A stretch of DNA of 64,000 bases, taken from assembly GCA_965263335.1 (NCBI GenBank), contig CBDHHE010000001.1, positions 4,774,001-4,838,000 of the forward strand. The letters run 5' to 3'. Of the stretch, positions 24,180 through 33,203 are shown piece after piece. The notes under the pieces were generated by a model, which saw only the letters and a list, made by a program, of their open reading frames with translations, was not told where the DNA came from and made no database searches. Position 1 is the first letter of the stretch. Every line of letters starts with the position of its first letter. This DNA is from Thermohalobaculum sp965263335 (lineage in GTDB: Bacteria; Pseudomonadota; Alphaproteobacteria; Rhodobacterales; Rhodobacteraceae). Made by a program: the position numbers and the translations under genes.

Positions 24180-25862
24180 ATGCCGATTTCTCTGCTCCGA
24201 CGGATCCGCATCCTTCTGCTCAGAGGCCTAGGCTCAGTCCGGCGACGTGCCGGCAACGCGGATATCACCAGCCAACTGACACTTTGGCCTATCGCGTTGT
24301 TGGTGGGTGTTGCGACCGGTTATGCGGTCATCCTGTTTCGCCTCTCGATCGCGGCACTCGAGCGCTTGTTCTACGGCGTCGACTCTTTCGTGTTCCTGCA
24401 CAGCCACGCAGCGTCGTTGGCATGGTGGCACGTCCTGATCATCCCGATCTTCGGTGGTCTGGTGGTGGGTCAGATTCTCACCCGATTCCTGCAATCCAGC
24501 AGGCCCCGCGGGATCGATCAGGTCATCCATGCAGCCGCCCTCTCGGGCGGGCGAGTGAACCGGCGCGAAGGACTTGTCTCCTCGGCCGTTGCCCTCATCA
24601 CCCTGTCCTGCGGTGGCAGCACCGGGCGCGAGGGGCCCGCGGTTCACATCGGTGCCGTCATCGCCAGTTGGGTGTCCGAACGCCTCAAGGCTCCTGCAAT
24701 CACCGGGCGCGACATTTTGGGGTGCGCGGCCGCGGCGGCTGTTTCGGCATCGTTCAATGCGCCAATCGCGGGCGCGCTGTTCGCCCTTGAGGTCGTGCTG
24801 CGCCATTACGCCCTGCACTCCTTCGCGCCGACGGTTGTGGCGTCCGTTTCGGCAGCGGTGGTCAGCCGCATTCATCTGGGTGACGTGGTTCAGTTCGATC
24901 TGCCCCGGCACACAGTGGCATTCTACTGGGAGATGCCGGCCTTCATGATCCTCGGTCTGGTCTGTGGCGTGGTGGCCGTCGTCATGATGCGGCTCCTGTT
25001 CTTCGGGGATCAAGTGGCGGACCGCGTGCAGCGCGCTCTCTCTTTGCCGGATTCGCTGCGTCCGGCGTTTGCCGGGCTGCTGCTCGGTCTTCTGGCAATC
25101 CAGTTTCCGCACATCATCGGCGTCGGCTACGAGACGACGTTTCGCGCATTGACCTCGGAGGTCACGTTTCTGACCGCGGTGGTGTTTGCGATCATAAAGG
25201 TCGTGGCGGTGGCGATCACATTCGCCGGGCGCATGGGAGGTGGCGTGTTCTCGCCGTCGATCATGGTGGGCGCTCTCACCGGTGCGGCCTTTGGCGATCT
25301 CGCGACCGGGGTGTTTCCGATGATCTCGGGTGTCGAGTCGATCTACGCGCTGGCGGGAATGGCTGCGGTCGCCGGGGCCGTGCTGGGCGCTCCGATCTCG
25401 TCGACGCTCATCGCATTCGAGCTGACCGGTGACTACCAGGCGGCGATCGCCGTGATGGTATCGGTCTCGCTCGCGTCAGTGGTGTCGGGTCGTCTGGTCG
25501 CGCGTTCCTTCTTCCTGACGCAGCTCGAGCGACGCGGTCTGCATCTCTCGGTCGGCCCACAGGGATATCTGGCGGCGACCATGAAGGTCGGACACTTGAT
25601 GCGTCCGCGCGGCGCCGAGAACGGCGCGCCCGACACGGCGTGTTGGGAGCTTGTGCGCCAGGGTGCAATGCTGCGTCCGGGCGATACGCTGGAACGGGCA
25701 CTGCCGATGCTGGACCGATTGCCAGGTTCCTATCTGCCCGTGGTCGCGGAACCGGCGAAAGGAGAGAGTGAGGGCGAGCTTGTCGGCGCGATCTACGAGG
25801 TGGATGCGCTCAAGGCATACAATCGCGCCCTCGAGGATGAATTGCGTGAGGAACATGCCTGA
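24180..25862 (+). CDS. ClC-family chloride channel/transporter (560 aa)
   Basis: Integral membrane ClC protein. The anion selectivity motif 'GSTGREGPAVH' (residues 146-156) includes the gating glutamate Glu151. The inner stretch 'GALFALEVVL' has Val where the proton glutamate of H+/Cl- exchangers would be (Glu203 of the E. coli protein). Around ten or more hydrophobic segments extend to about 455. A cytoplasmic C-terminal CBS-like piece begins at 'MKVGHLMRPRG'. The ATG at 24180 has a weak ribosome site. Role is probably chloride flux or acid/volume homeostasis. Confidence 0.88.
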   Translation: MPISLLRRIRILLLRGLGSVRRRAGNADITSQLTLWPIALLVGVATGYAVILFRLSIAALERLFYGVDSFVFLHSHAASLAWWHVLIIPIFGGLVVGQILTRFLQSSRPRGIDQVIHAAALSGGRVNRREGLVSSAVALITLSCGGSTGREGPAVHIGAVIASWVSERLKAPAITGRDILGCAAAAAVSASFNAPIAGALFALEVVLRHYALHSFAPTVVASVSAAVVSRIHLGDVVQFDLPRHTVAFYWEMPAFMILGLVCGVVAVVMMRLLFFGDQVADRVQRALSLPDSLRPAFAGLLLGLLAIQFPHIIGVGYETTFRALTSEVTFLTAVVFAIIKVVAVAITFAGRMGGGVFSPSIMVGALTGAAFGDLATGVFPMISGVESIYALAGMAAVAGAVLGAPISSTLIAFELTGDYQAAIAVMVSVSLASVVSGRLVARSFFLTQLERRGLHLSVGPQGYLAATMKVGHLMRPRGAENGAPDTACWELVRQGAMLRPGDTLERALPMLDRLPGSYLPVVAEPAKGESEGELVGAIYEVDALKAYNRALEDELREEHA

Positions 25863-25888
25863 TCACCGCGCCGCGAAAGCGGAGTGTC

Positions 25889-27316
25889 TCATCCGATGAC
25901 GGGACTGTCCGGCCACGACCAGACGCGCGTGTCCTCGTAGGCCCTGGCGGCGCGCAGAACCAGATCATCCCGAAACTTTGCGCCGACGATCTGAAGGCCG
26001 ACGGGCAGTCGGTCCGAGGTCAATCCGCATGGGATCGTGCAAGCAGGCTGCTGGGTCATGTTGAACGGATAGCTGAAGGGCGTCCAGTCCGGCCAGTCCT
26101 TGTGGGGCCCGCCTGGCGGAACCGTATGGCCGGCCTCAAACGCGGGCAGCGGCAGCGTCGGCGTCAGCAGCAGGTCATACCGCTCGTGGAACCGCGCCAT
26201 GTGGTTTCCGAGGCTGGCCCGTGCGCTGTCTGCAATCAGGTATTCAGCAGCAGAAAGCCTCGATCCTCGCTCGGCAAACTCGCGAAAGCCCGGGTCGAGC
26301 TTCTCCAGCGTTTCTGCGTTCATGCCCTGCACATACTTCGCAGCGCCCGACCACCAGAGCACATTGAAGGCTTCGAGCGGGATCTCGAATCCCGGATCCT
26401 CTTCCTCGATCTCTGCGCCCAGCGATGCAAGGACTGCGACGGCCTCGCGGAGAGCGGCCTCGACCTCTGTTTCTACGTTGGCGTAGCCGAGCCTCGGGCT
26501 GAACGCGATCTTCAGCCCTTCGATCCCCTGGTCCAGACCAGTCGCCCAATCCGGTGTGGGTGTCGGCGGAACCGAGTACCAGTCTTCGGCATGCGGTCCG
26601 GCGATCACCTGCATCATGGATACGGCATCGCCCACCGTGCGGGTCAGCGGCCCGAGATGGCTCAGCCAGGTCATCACTGACGGCGGCACCTGAGCGATCC
26701 AGCCGAACGTGGGTTTAATCCCGAAGACGCCTGTGAAACCGGCGGGAATTCGCACCGATCCACCGCCATCGGTGCCTTGGTGCAGAACCCCCATGTTGAG
26801 CGCCGCAGCGACCGCTGCCCCGCCTGACGAGCCGCCGGGCGTGCGGTTCGTGTTCCAGGGGTTGCGGGTGATCCCGTGGACCAGATTGTCGGTGACACCC
26901 TTCCAACCGAACTCGGGAGATGTGGTCGTGCCGAGGATGACCACCCCGGCTGCGCGCAGCCGCTGAACCACGACGGCATCATGATCGCAAAGCTCGGTGC
27001 CCGTGGTGCGCGAGCCGCGCCGCAGCGGCATGCCGGCGACCGGCGTCAGCTCCTTTATGGTACCGGGAACTCCATCGAGCGGTCCAAGCGGTGTGCCCTT
27101 GCCCCAGCGTTCCTCGGCCGCGCGGGCCTGCGTCAGCGCGCTTTCGGCCGCCACATGGGCGAAGGCGTTGACGTTGGGATTGAAGCGCTCGATCCGCTCG
27201 AGCATCGCTGTCGCCGCATCGACCGGTGACAGCGTGCCAGCGGCATAGGCAGCACCAAGTTCGACCGCATTCATCTCGCCCGGATCGGAAGGGCTTCCGG
27301 CACTCGCATCGCTCAT
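25889..27316 (-). CDS. Amidase, amidase-signature family (475 aa)
   Basis: Ser-cisSer-Lys hydrolase. With the start at 27316, the catalytic Lys is near residue 88 (GTIKELTPV), the cis-Ser in 'RTPGGSSGGAAVAAAL' (near 163) and the nucleophile in 'GTDGGGSVRIPAG' (near 187). It resembles GatA-like amidases of unknown substrate; no gatB or gatC is nearby, so it is not the tRNA amidotransferase. Of two ATGs (27322, 27316) the second has GAGG at good distance. Last gene of a leftward operon with DUF427 and aminopeptidase P. Confidence 0.88.
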   Translation of the reverse strand: MSDASAGSPSDPGEMNAVELGAAYAAGTLSPVDAATAMLERIERFNPNVNAFAHVAAESALTQARAAEERWGKGTPLGPLDGVPGTIKELTPVAGMPLRRGSRTTGTELCDHDAVVVQRLRAAGVVILGTTTSPEFGWKGVTDNLVHGITRNPWNTNRTPGGSSGGAAVAAALNMGVLHQGTDGGGSVRIPAGFTGVFGIKPTFGWIAQVPPSVMTWLSHLGPLTRTVGDAVSMMQVIAGPHAEDWYSVPPTPTPDWATGLDQGIEGLKIAFSPRLGYANVETEVEAALREAVAVLASLGAEIEEEDPGFEIPLEAFNVLWWSGAAKYVQGMNAETLEKLDPGFREFAERGSRLSAAEYLIADSARASLGNHMARFHERYDLLLTPTLPLPAFEAGHTVPPGGPHKDWPDWTPFSYPFNMTQQPACTIPCGLTSDRLPVGLQIVGAKFRDDLVLRAARAYEDTRVWSWPDSPVIG

Positions 27317-27327
27317 GATCATTGGCC

Positions 27328-27666
27328 TCAGAGCGTCTCGATGGTTGTTTTGTCGGAATAGAAGGCGAGATGCTCTGCGATCGCTTCCGCCCCGCTTACC
27401 GGGGTCTCGTACGACCAGGCGGCGTTCTCGATGCGCCCTGAATTGCCGGCGATGTGATAGTAGCTCGCCGTGCCCTTGTCAGGGCATACGGATGTCTTGT
27501 CCGAGCGGTCGAGGAACTCTGTGCCGACATCGGCGCGCGGCAGATAAAAGACAGGCGCGTAGTCTCCCTCGCGCAGGATCAGCGCATTTGGGCTTTCCGC
27601 AAGAACAGCATCGCCAGCGCGTATGACGACCACACCCGGGGCTGCCTCGACTGTGAATTTTGCCAT
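27328..27666 (-). CDS. DUF427 domain protein (112 aa)
   Basis: Small soluble beta-rich protein covering one DUF427 domain, with 'YLPRADVGTEFLDRSDKTSVCPDKGTA' style core (about 41-67) and 'ENAAWSYETP'. Function of the family is unknown. It lies 15 nt after the aminopeptidase P gene and 11 nt before the amidase, so it is very likely co-transcribed. GGAGA 5 nt before the ATG supports the start. Confidence 0.85.
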   Translation of the reverse strand: MAKFTVEAAPGVVVIRAGDAVLAESPNALILREGDYAPVFYLPRADVGTEFLDRSDKTSVCPDKGTASYYHIAGNSGRIENAAWSYETPVSGAEAIAEHLAFYSDKTTIETL

Positions 27667-27681
27667 TGGATTCTCCAGATG

Positions 27682-29490
27682 TCAGAGCGGCGCGCAGGCC
27701 GCGGCGAGCCACTCGCGCACCGGCGTCTCAAGCGCCGGGCCAATGCGTGATAACACGCCCGCATGATAGGCGTCGAGCCAGCCACGTTCTGACGGCTCCA
27801 GAAGTTCGGGCTCGATCAGTCGCCGGTCGATGGGCGCCCATGTCAGCGTCTCGAAGCCCAACATCGGCCTGTTGCCGCCTTCCGGCACGCTGGGTTCGGT
27901 GACGATCAGAAGATTCTCGATCCGGATTCCGTAGGCGCCCTCGACATAGCACCCTGGCTCATTCGACAGGATCATGCCCGGCTCGAGCGCGCGATCGCCG
28001 CGACGAGACAGGTTCTGCGGGCCCTCGTGCACATTCAGGTACGCCCCGACACCGTGCCCCGTGCCGTGGTCGAAATCCAAACCCGCTTGCCAGAGCGCAG
28101 CCCGGGCGAACGGATCGATCTCGCGGCCTTTCAATCCCGCGGGCCAGCGCAGACGGCTCACCGCGATCATGCCCTTGAGCACCAGCGTGAAGTGGCGGCG
28201 CTGTTCGGGAGACGTCGGTCCGGTTGCAAGCGTGCGCGTGACGTCCGTGGTGCCATCGAGATACTGCCCGCCACTGTCGATCAGCAGAATGTCGCCCGGT
28301 GTGATCGAGCGGTTTGTCTCCGTGGTCACCCGGTAGTGGACGATGGCGCCATTGGGGCCTGCACCGGAGATCGTGTCGAACGAGATATCCTGCAGCAGCC
28401 GATCGGCGCTGCGTTCTGCCTCGAGGCGCTGCGCGACGTCGATTTCGCTGAGAGGTTCGCCAGCTGCAAGTGCCGCGTCTAGGCCCGAGAGAAACCTCGC
28501 CATCGCCGCCCCGTCGCGGAGGTGGGCTGCATGCATGCCGGCGAGCTCGGACAGGTTCTTGCGTGCTTTCGGCAAAAGGCACGGATCGTCTCCCCAATGG
28601 ATGGCGGTTCCGGCAGCTTCGAGACGCTCTGCAAACCATAGCGGACAGCTGGATGTATCGAGCAGCACCGGACCCTCAAGCTGCGAGACTTCGGCCGCGA
28701 GCCTGTCAGGGGTCTGCACTTCGACCCCATTGCCGAGATGAGCGTGCACAGCGCCATCGATCTTGTCGGGATCCATGAACAACCGCACCAGTCCGTCGTC
28801 TCTGAGGATGGCAAATCCCAGGGCCACCGGAGAGCGCGCGATGTCTGATCCACGAATGTTGAGGAGCCAGGCGATGCTGTCGGGCTTGCTGAGCACAGCG
28901 GTGGCGACCCCTTCGGCTTTGAGCGACGTGGCCAGTCTTGCGCGCTTGTCAGCCGCCGCCTCTCCCGCCGTGTCCACCGGATGGATGCGCACCGCACCTG
29001 CAGGGGGTGGCGGGCGATCGGTCCAGCAGGCGTCGAGAGGGTTGCCCTCGAGCGCGACCAGCTCGGCTTTCGTATTGCCGAGTGCTGTTCGAATGCGGTC
29101 GATTTCAGCCTTGCCATGCAGCCACGGATCGTAGCCGATGCGCGCGCCCTCAGGGGCCGCGTCGCGAAGCCAGGCCTCTGGCCGCGTTTTATGGATGGCG
29201 ACGATCTCGAAGCTTTCGGTGTCTGCCTGATCGGCTGCCTGCAGCGTGTAGCGCCCGTCCACGAACAGCGCCGCCCGATCCTTCAACACAATCACGAGGC
29301 CTGCTGAACCCGTGAACCCGCAGATCCAGCGAAGCCGTTCGTCGCAGGCGGCGACATTCTCGCCCTGATGGGCATCGGCTCTGGGCACGAGGAAGCCGTC
29401 GAGGCCGCGCGCTGCGAGCTCGGTTCTCAGCATCTTCAGTCGAGCGGCACCGCTGGCCCCATCGGACTGGTTCTCGAAGTTCTGGAACAT
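27682..29490 (-). CDS. pepP: Xaa-Pro aminopeptidase P, M24B family (602 aa)
   Basis: Two-metal aminopeptidase releasing N-terminal residues before proline. Three-domain form: N-terminal creatinase-like domain (MLRTELAARGLDGFLVPRADAHQ), a second creatinase-like domain, and the C-terminal pita-bread domain with metal ligands in 'LLIDSGGQYLDGTTDVTRT' (two Asp), 'GTGHGVGAYLNVHEGP' (His), 'ILSNEPGCY' (Glu) and 'GIRIENLLIV' (Glu). Length about 600 fits this long class. It heads the operon with DUF427 and the amidase. The symbol is by family resemblance only. Confidence 0.88.
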   Translation of the reverse strand: MFQNFENQSDGASGAARLKMLRTELAARGLDGFLVPRADAHQGENVAACDERLRWICGFTGSAGLVIVLKDRAALFVDGRYTLQAADQADTESFEIVAIHKTRPEAWLRDAAPEGARIGYDPWLHGKAEIDRIRTALGNTKAELVALEGNPLDACWTDRPPPPAGAVRIHPVDTAGEAAADKRARLATSLKAEGVATAVLSKPDSIAWLLNIRGSDIARSPVALGFAILRDDGLVRLFMDPDKIDGAVHAHLGNGVEVQTPDRLAAEVSQLEGPVLLDTSSCPLWFAERLEAAGTAIHWGDDPCLLPKARKNLSELAGMHAAHLRDGAAMARFLSGLDAALAAGEPLSEIDVAQRLEAERSADRLLQDISFDTISGAGPNGAIVHYRVTTETNRSITPGDILLIDSGGQYLDGTTDVTRTLATGPTSPEQRRHFTLVLKGMIAVSRLRWPAGLKGREIDPFARAALWQAGLDFDHGTGHGVGAYLNVHEGPQNLSRRGDRALEPGMILSNEPGCYVEGAYGIRIENLLIVTEPSVPEGGNRPMLGFETLTWAPIDRRLIEPELLEPSERGWLDAYHAGVLSRIGPALETPVREWLAAACAPL

Positions 29491-29623
29491 AACTGCCTCC
29501 GTCGACCCTGAGATATGTGCGCCTGGCGTGGGAGCGTCACATTTTTGCTACCGTGTCCGCGAAAGAACCAGCGGCGATCCAACTGCCATTGAAACCGCTT
29601 CCCGCGCGGTGAACAAGTCCGCG

Positions 29624-30106
29624 ATGTTTTCGAAGCCCAAACAAGTCGCGCGAGCGGTCCTGATGTGGTTTGCCATGCTGTCCGGCGCTCTCGCGTCGGC
29701 ATCAGCTCCGGCATCGGTCGATCCCGCGCACGGGTTCTGGCTGACCGAGAACGGCAAGGCAATCATCCATCTGCAGTCGTGCGGGGCACAGTTATGCGGC
29801 CGGTTGGCCTGGATGGTTCAGCCTTATGACGAGGATGGCCGACCTAGGCTTGACGCGAAGAACGTCGATGAACTGAAGCGCATCAGACGGGTCTGCGGTC
29901 TTCAGCTGTTCGGAGATTTCACGCAATCCGGGCACGGCGCATGGTCGGATGGCTGGGTCTACAATCCGCGCGATGGTGCGACGTACTCCGCGAGCATCGA
30001 GGCGGCTGACGTGGATGTGCTGCAGGTCCGCGGCTATGTCGGGATCAAGCTGCTTGGCAAAAGCCAGACTTGGACGCGCGTGGAGGATGATCGCGGCGGG
30101 TGCTGA
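29624..30106 (+). CDS. DUF2147 secreted protein (160 aa)
   Basis: N-terminal signal peptide (about 1-28, hydrophobic 'AVLMWFAMLSGALASAS'), then 'DPAHGFWLTENGKAIIHLQSCGAQLCGRLAWM', the start of a DUF2147 fold, and C-terminal 'VRGYVGIKLLGKSQTWTR'. Family members are small periplasmic proteins of unknown function, sometimes stress-related. The start is set at ATG 29624 so that the signal peptide is N-terminal; GTG 29609 is an alternative, and the frame is open up to 29528. Convergent with the next gene (15 bp gap). Confidence 0.78.
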   Translation: MFSKPKQVARAVLMWFAMLSGALASASAPASVDPAHGFWLTENGKAIIHLQSCGAQLCGRLAWMVQPYDEDGRPRLDAKNVDELKRIRRVCGLQLFGDFTQSGHGAWSDGWVYNPRDGATYSASIEAADVDVLQVRGYVGIKLLGKSQTWTRVEDDRGGC

Positions 30107-30121
30107 CGCAGTCCGCAGACG

Positions 30122-31006
30122 TCAGGCATCCGGCGGCCATGCAAGCCAGGCACCCGCGAGTTCGGCGAGCTCATCAGGCGCGAAACCGATCAACAAGCTG
30201 AGACGCTCACCGGTGGCGCTGATTGCATAGATGCGTTCGGCGAGCCAGCCGCGGCGATACCCAACGCGTCGCGCACTGCCCTCGAACGTCTGCTCGGTGT
30301 CCTTTAGCGTGATCCGGACCCGATCGTTTTCCAGCCGCTCCACCTTTCCCACGGGCCCGGACACATCGCGCAGCAGGACGCCGTTCTCGGCGCCGTTTGT
30401 TGCGACAAGCATCGCGTCGAGGTCGAGGGACTGTACGCGCAGGCGCGCGGTGGTCCCCGTGGCATAGGTCATTTCTTCGCGCGGAACCAAAAGCACCGAG
30501 TCCAGCGCGATCAACCGGCAGCCACATTCAGTGCCCTCGGGACTGGAACTGCCCGCGAGTGCTGCATGGCAAGTTGTGAGTGCGCGCGCCGCTGTATCGG
30601 CCAAAGTTTCGCCCGGGGCAGGGGCGCGTCCAATTGTCGCGGGACACGACTGAACCGGAGTGCCGCGGACCAAAACGCGGCCTGGTCCACTCGCCAGAAA
30701 GTCGCGCCCGACATCCGTTCCCGACAGGAACGGGAGCGCATTCGCATCAATCTCGCGCGCGCCGCGTCGTGTCGCCAGATCGTCCAGCGAAAGTCGGGTC
30801 ACGGCGCGTCGAGCGCTGGCAACCTGTTTTGTGCTCTGCGAAATTACGATTGGAGGGCGTTCGAGCACAACCATACGTTGAGTGCTCAACCTCTCATCGG
30901 CGGTGAGTGGTTCAGAAATCGAGCGCCCCCCGACCTCTGAGCAACCACTTGCGAGCGCCAGCGCCCCCGAAACAGTACAAATCCGCCAAATCAGCCCTCG
31001 GTTCAT
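30122..31006 (-). CDS. Hypothetical lipoprotein (294 aa)
   Basis: Not recognised. A lipoprotein signal ends 'ALALASGC' (Cys about 22), then a mature part with 'RRAVTRLSLDDLATRRGAREIDANALPFL', four further cysteines (QSC, TTC, TECGC) that could form disulfides, and a beta-rich C-terminal half that ends 'ELAELAGAWLAWP'. The ATG at 31006 has AGGAGG 5 nt upstream, a very strong site; the in-frame ATGs at 31042-31048 would spoil the signal peptide. Probably anchored in the periplasm; role unknown. Confidence 0.75.
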   Translation of the reverse strand: MNRGLIWRICTVSGALALASGCSEVGGRSISEPLTADERLSTQRMVVLERPPIVISQSTKQVASARRAVTRLSLDDLATRRGAREIDANALPFLSGTDVGRDFLASGPGRVLVRGTPVQSCPATIGRAPAPGETLADTAARALTTCHAALAGSSSPEGTECGCRLIALDSVLLVPREEMTYATGTTARLRVQSLDLDAMLVATNGAENGVLLRDVSGPVGKVERLENDRVRITLKDTEQTFEGSARRVGYRRGWLAERIYAISATGERLSLLIGFAPDELAELAGAWLAWPPDA

Positions 31007-31109
31007 CTGGCCTCCTGAACGAGAAAAGACCTCTATCTGCATCAACAAATTGCTTCATTTGCTTGCCCAATCAATAATAAATGACTTAGCAGAAGGAAAA
31101 CATAGTGTT

Positions 31110-31697
31110 ATGAAGGAATTGGTTCGGTTGATGTCTGGGGGAACTGGTGTGAAGGACGGCGAGGCGGAAGGTGCTGTCGTATCGGGTCATGTGAAGTGGT
31201 ACGACGCAGTCAAAGGGTATGGGTTCGTGGTGCCGGACACCGGTGGTTCCGATATCATGGTGCATGCTTCATGCGTGCGCGCGTTTGGCAAGGTTGCGCT
31301 GGTCGAGGGTGCTGAGATCACCTTGGTCTCAACACGCGGAGCGCGTGGATGGCAGGCGCAAAAAATTCTAGAGATTTCAGAGCCCGAACTGACCGAAGAC
31401 ACGGAAGCGTTGGTCGAGGGCTTCGCGGAGGCCGCGCGCCCGACCGAGTTTCTGGGCCCGGAGGTCGAGGCAGGCCCTTTGCAAGCCGCTCGCGTGAAGT
31501 GGTTCGACAAGCAGAAGGGCTTCGGCTTCGTTAACATCTTCGGCAATTCCGAAGACGTGTTCGTCCACATGGAGACGGTGCGGCGCTGTGGGTTTCAAGA
31601 CCTGTCGAGTGGCGAAGGAATGGCAGTGCGCACGTTTCGCGGCCCACGCGGTCTGATGGTTGCCGAACTTCGGCTCTGGGAAACCGCCTCCGAGTAA
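31110..31697 (+). CDS. Two-domain cold-shock protein (195 aa)
   Basis: Two OB-fold cold-shock domains in tandem: the first begins 'GHVKWYDAVKGYGFVVPDTG' (RNP1-like KGYGFV, RNP2-like IMVHAS), the second 'ARVKWFDKQKGFGFVNIFG' with 'EDVFVHME'. A charged linker (about 95-125) separates them. Such double-CSD proteins are common in alphaproteobacteria as single-stranded nucleic-acid binders. The 100-bp leader upstream is notably AT-rich for this window, as in other cold-shock mRNAs. ATG at 31110 is used; the frame is open upstream but non-coding in character. Confidence 0.85.
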   Translation: MKELVRLMSGGTGVKDGEAEGAVVSGHVKWYDAVKGYGFVVPDTGGSDIMVHASCVRAFGKVALVEGAEITLVSTRGARGWQAQKILEISEPELTEDTEALVEGFAEAARPTEFLGPEVEAGPLQAARVKWFDKQKGFGFVNIFGNSEDVFVHMETVRRCGFQDLSSGEGMAVRTFRGPRGLMVAELRLWETASE

Positions 31698-31817
31698 TTC
31701 TACGGCGATCTCCGGTCACATGCTCCCGGGGTGATCTATTGCCGTATGCCCGAGACTGAGGTAGAGCATGCGCCGTGGCCATCCTATGGCTCATACGCAG
31801 ATCAGACACACAATGCT

Positions 31818-31894
31818 CGGGGCGTGGCGCAGGCTGGTAGCGCGTCGGTTTTGGGAACCGAAGGTCCTCAGTTCGAATCTGGGCGCCCCGACCA
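31818..31894 (+). tRNA. tRNA-Pro (anticodon UGG)
   Basis: Cloverleaf of 77 nt. Acceptor stem CGGGGCG (31818-31824) pairs with CGCCCCG (31884-31890). The anticodon loop TTTGGGA carries TGG, the T-loop has GTTCGAATC, and the 3' CCA is encoded (31892-31894). Free-standing between the cold-shock gene and the aldo/keto reductase. Confidence 0.96.
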
Positions 31895-31966
31895 TCTTCT
31901 CGATCGCACCAAGCCAGTTACTGCGATCTGCAACCATGACAAACCGTTGGCCCGGAGGAGTGTGTG

Positions 31967-32797
31967 ATGGATCATGTAGAAGCGCATGGCGCCCGGATCC
32001 CGGCGATCGGTCTGGGGACCTGGACGCTCGAGGGCGACACCGCCCGTGATGTGGTCGCCGCCGCAATCGGCACCGGGTACCGCCACATCGATACCGCCGC
32101 AATGTACGGCAACGAGGCGGCCGTCGGTGCCGGACTTCGTCAGGCCGGAGTTCCGCGGGACGATGTCTTTGTGACCACCAAAGTCTGGCACACGGATATT
32201 GCCGATGGAGATCTGCAGCGATCCGTTGAAGCCAGCCTCGAGCGCCTGCAACTCGATGCCGTCGATCTTGCGCTGATCCATTGGCCGTCGCGCTCGGTGC
32301 CGCTCGCGGACTCGATCCGAGCCCTGAACGACGTGCGTGAACGTGGGCTTGCACGTCACATCGGCGTTTCAAACTTCACGGTGGCCTTGCTGGACGAGGC
32401 GAACGCACTGACCAGAAACCCGCTTGTCTGCAATCAGGTCGAGTACCATCCGTTTCTCAATCAGGACCGGGTGATGGCCGCATGCCGAAATCACGGCATG
32501 GCGATGGTCTCCTACTGTCCGCTGGCGCGCGGCAGCGAGTTGTTCCCGGAACCCGCCGTCCAGGCGGCCGCCGAGCGTCATGGCCGGACCCCGGCGCAGA
32601 TTGTGCTGCGTTGGCATGTGCAGCAGGAAGGCGTGATTGCAATTCCGCGCTCGAAGAATTCGGGCCGCTGCGCCGAGAACCTGAGCGTTTTCGACTTTGC
32701 GCTAGACGATGCAGAAATGGCGGCACTCAGCGCGCTTCGACCGCGCAATCACCGCATCTGCGACTTTGAGTTTTCACCGGACTGGGATCCGGCCTGA
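31967..32797 (+). CDS. Aldo/keto reductase (276 aa)
   Basis: NADPH-dependent carbonyl reductase with a TIM-barrel fold. Catalytic tetrad: Asp and Tyr in 'HIDTAAMYGNE', Lys in 'VTTKVWH', His in 'LIHWPS'. 'IGVSNFT' and the NADP-binding 'AIPRSKN' follow. It resembles the 2,5-diketo-gluconate reductase (AKR5) type, substrate unknown. ATG 31967 is preferred over the adjacent GTG because GGAGGAG lies 6 nt upstream. Confidence 0.9.
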   Translation: MDHVEAHGARIPAIGLGTWTLEGDTARDVVAAAIGTGYRHIDTAAMYGNEAAVGAGLRQAGVPRDDVFVTTKVWHTDIADGDLQRSVEASLERLQLDAVDLALIHWPSRSVPLADSIRALNDVRERGLARHIGVSNFTVALLDEANALTRNPLVCNQVEYHPFLNQDRVMAACRNHGMAMVSYCPLARGSELFPEPAVQAAAERHGRTPAQIVLRWHVQQEGVIAIPRSKNSGRCAENLSVFDFALDDAEMAALSALRPRNHRICDFEFSPDWDPA

Positions 32798-32822
32798 ACG
32801 AAGGCTTGCGCTCGGTCTGGTC

Positions 32823-33110
32823 TCAGACGCTCGGGCAGCCTTCCTGCACGTGTCGCCAGGTCGGATTGTTCAACGACATCGAGCATCGCGCCAGCACCTG
32901 CTTGGACCCGATCTGAAGACAGCTCGACTGACCAAGCTCGATCCGCTTGCCTTTGCTGTCAGTGCAGAAGCAATCCGGATAGCTGAAACCTTTCTTGGGT
33001 GGCGGCGGATTGTAGGTTCCCTGGGTCGAGATCACGTTGTCAGCCGCGGCCGGCACGATCGCAGCGCCCAGGCAGGTGAAAACCGCAATGACGAGGGTGA
33101 GTGTTTTCAT
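32823..33110 (-). CDS. Small secreted cysteine-containing protein (95 aa)
   Basis: Signal peptide (about 1-23, cleavage after AAA), then about 72 mature residues with a proline run (NPPPPKKGFSYPDCFC) and five cysteines. The C-terminal 'NNPTWRHVQEGCPS' looks conserved in style. No known domain recognised; probably a periplasmic or exported protein. It is divergent from prfA and convergent with the aldo/keto reductase. Confidence 0.68.
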   Translation of the reverse strand: MKTLTLVIAVFTCLGAAIVPAAADNVISTQGTYNPPPPKKGFSYPDCFCTDSKGKRIELGQSSCLQIGSKQVLARCSMSLNNPTWRHVQEGCPSV

Positions 33111-33203
33111 ATGGCTATCCTACCGAGTCGGATGGCAGAACTCAATCTGCCGCGCCTCCTCAACCCAGCATGATGACTTGACGGGGCTGGGCGCGCCCTT
33201 CAG

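Noticed and set aside
25889..27316. Amidase as GatA subunit of the tRNA amidotransferase
   Set aside because: No gatB or gatC nearby and the neighbours are a DUF427 protein and an aminopeptidase; treated as a general amidase.
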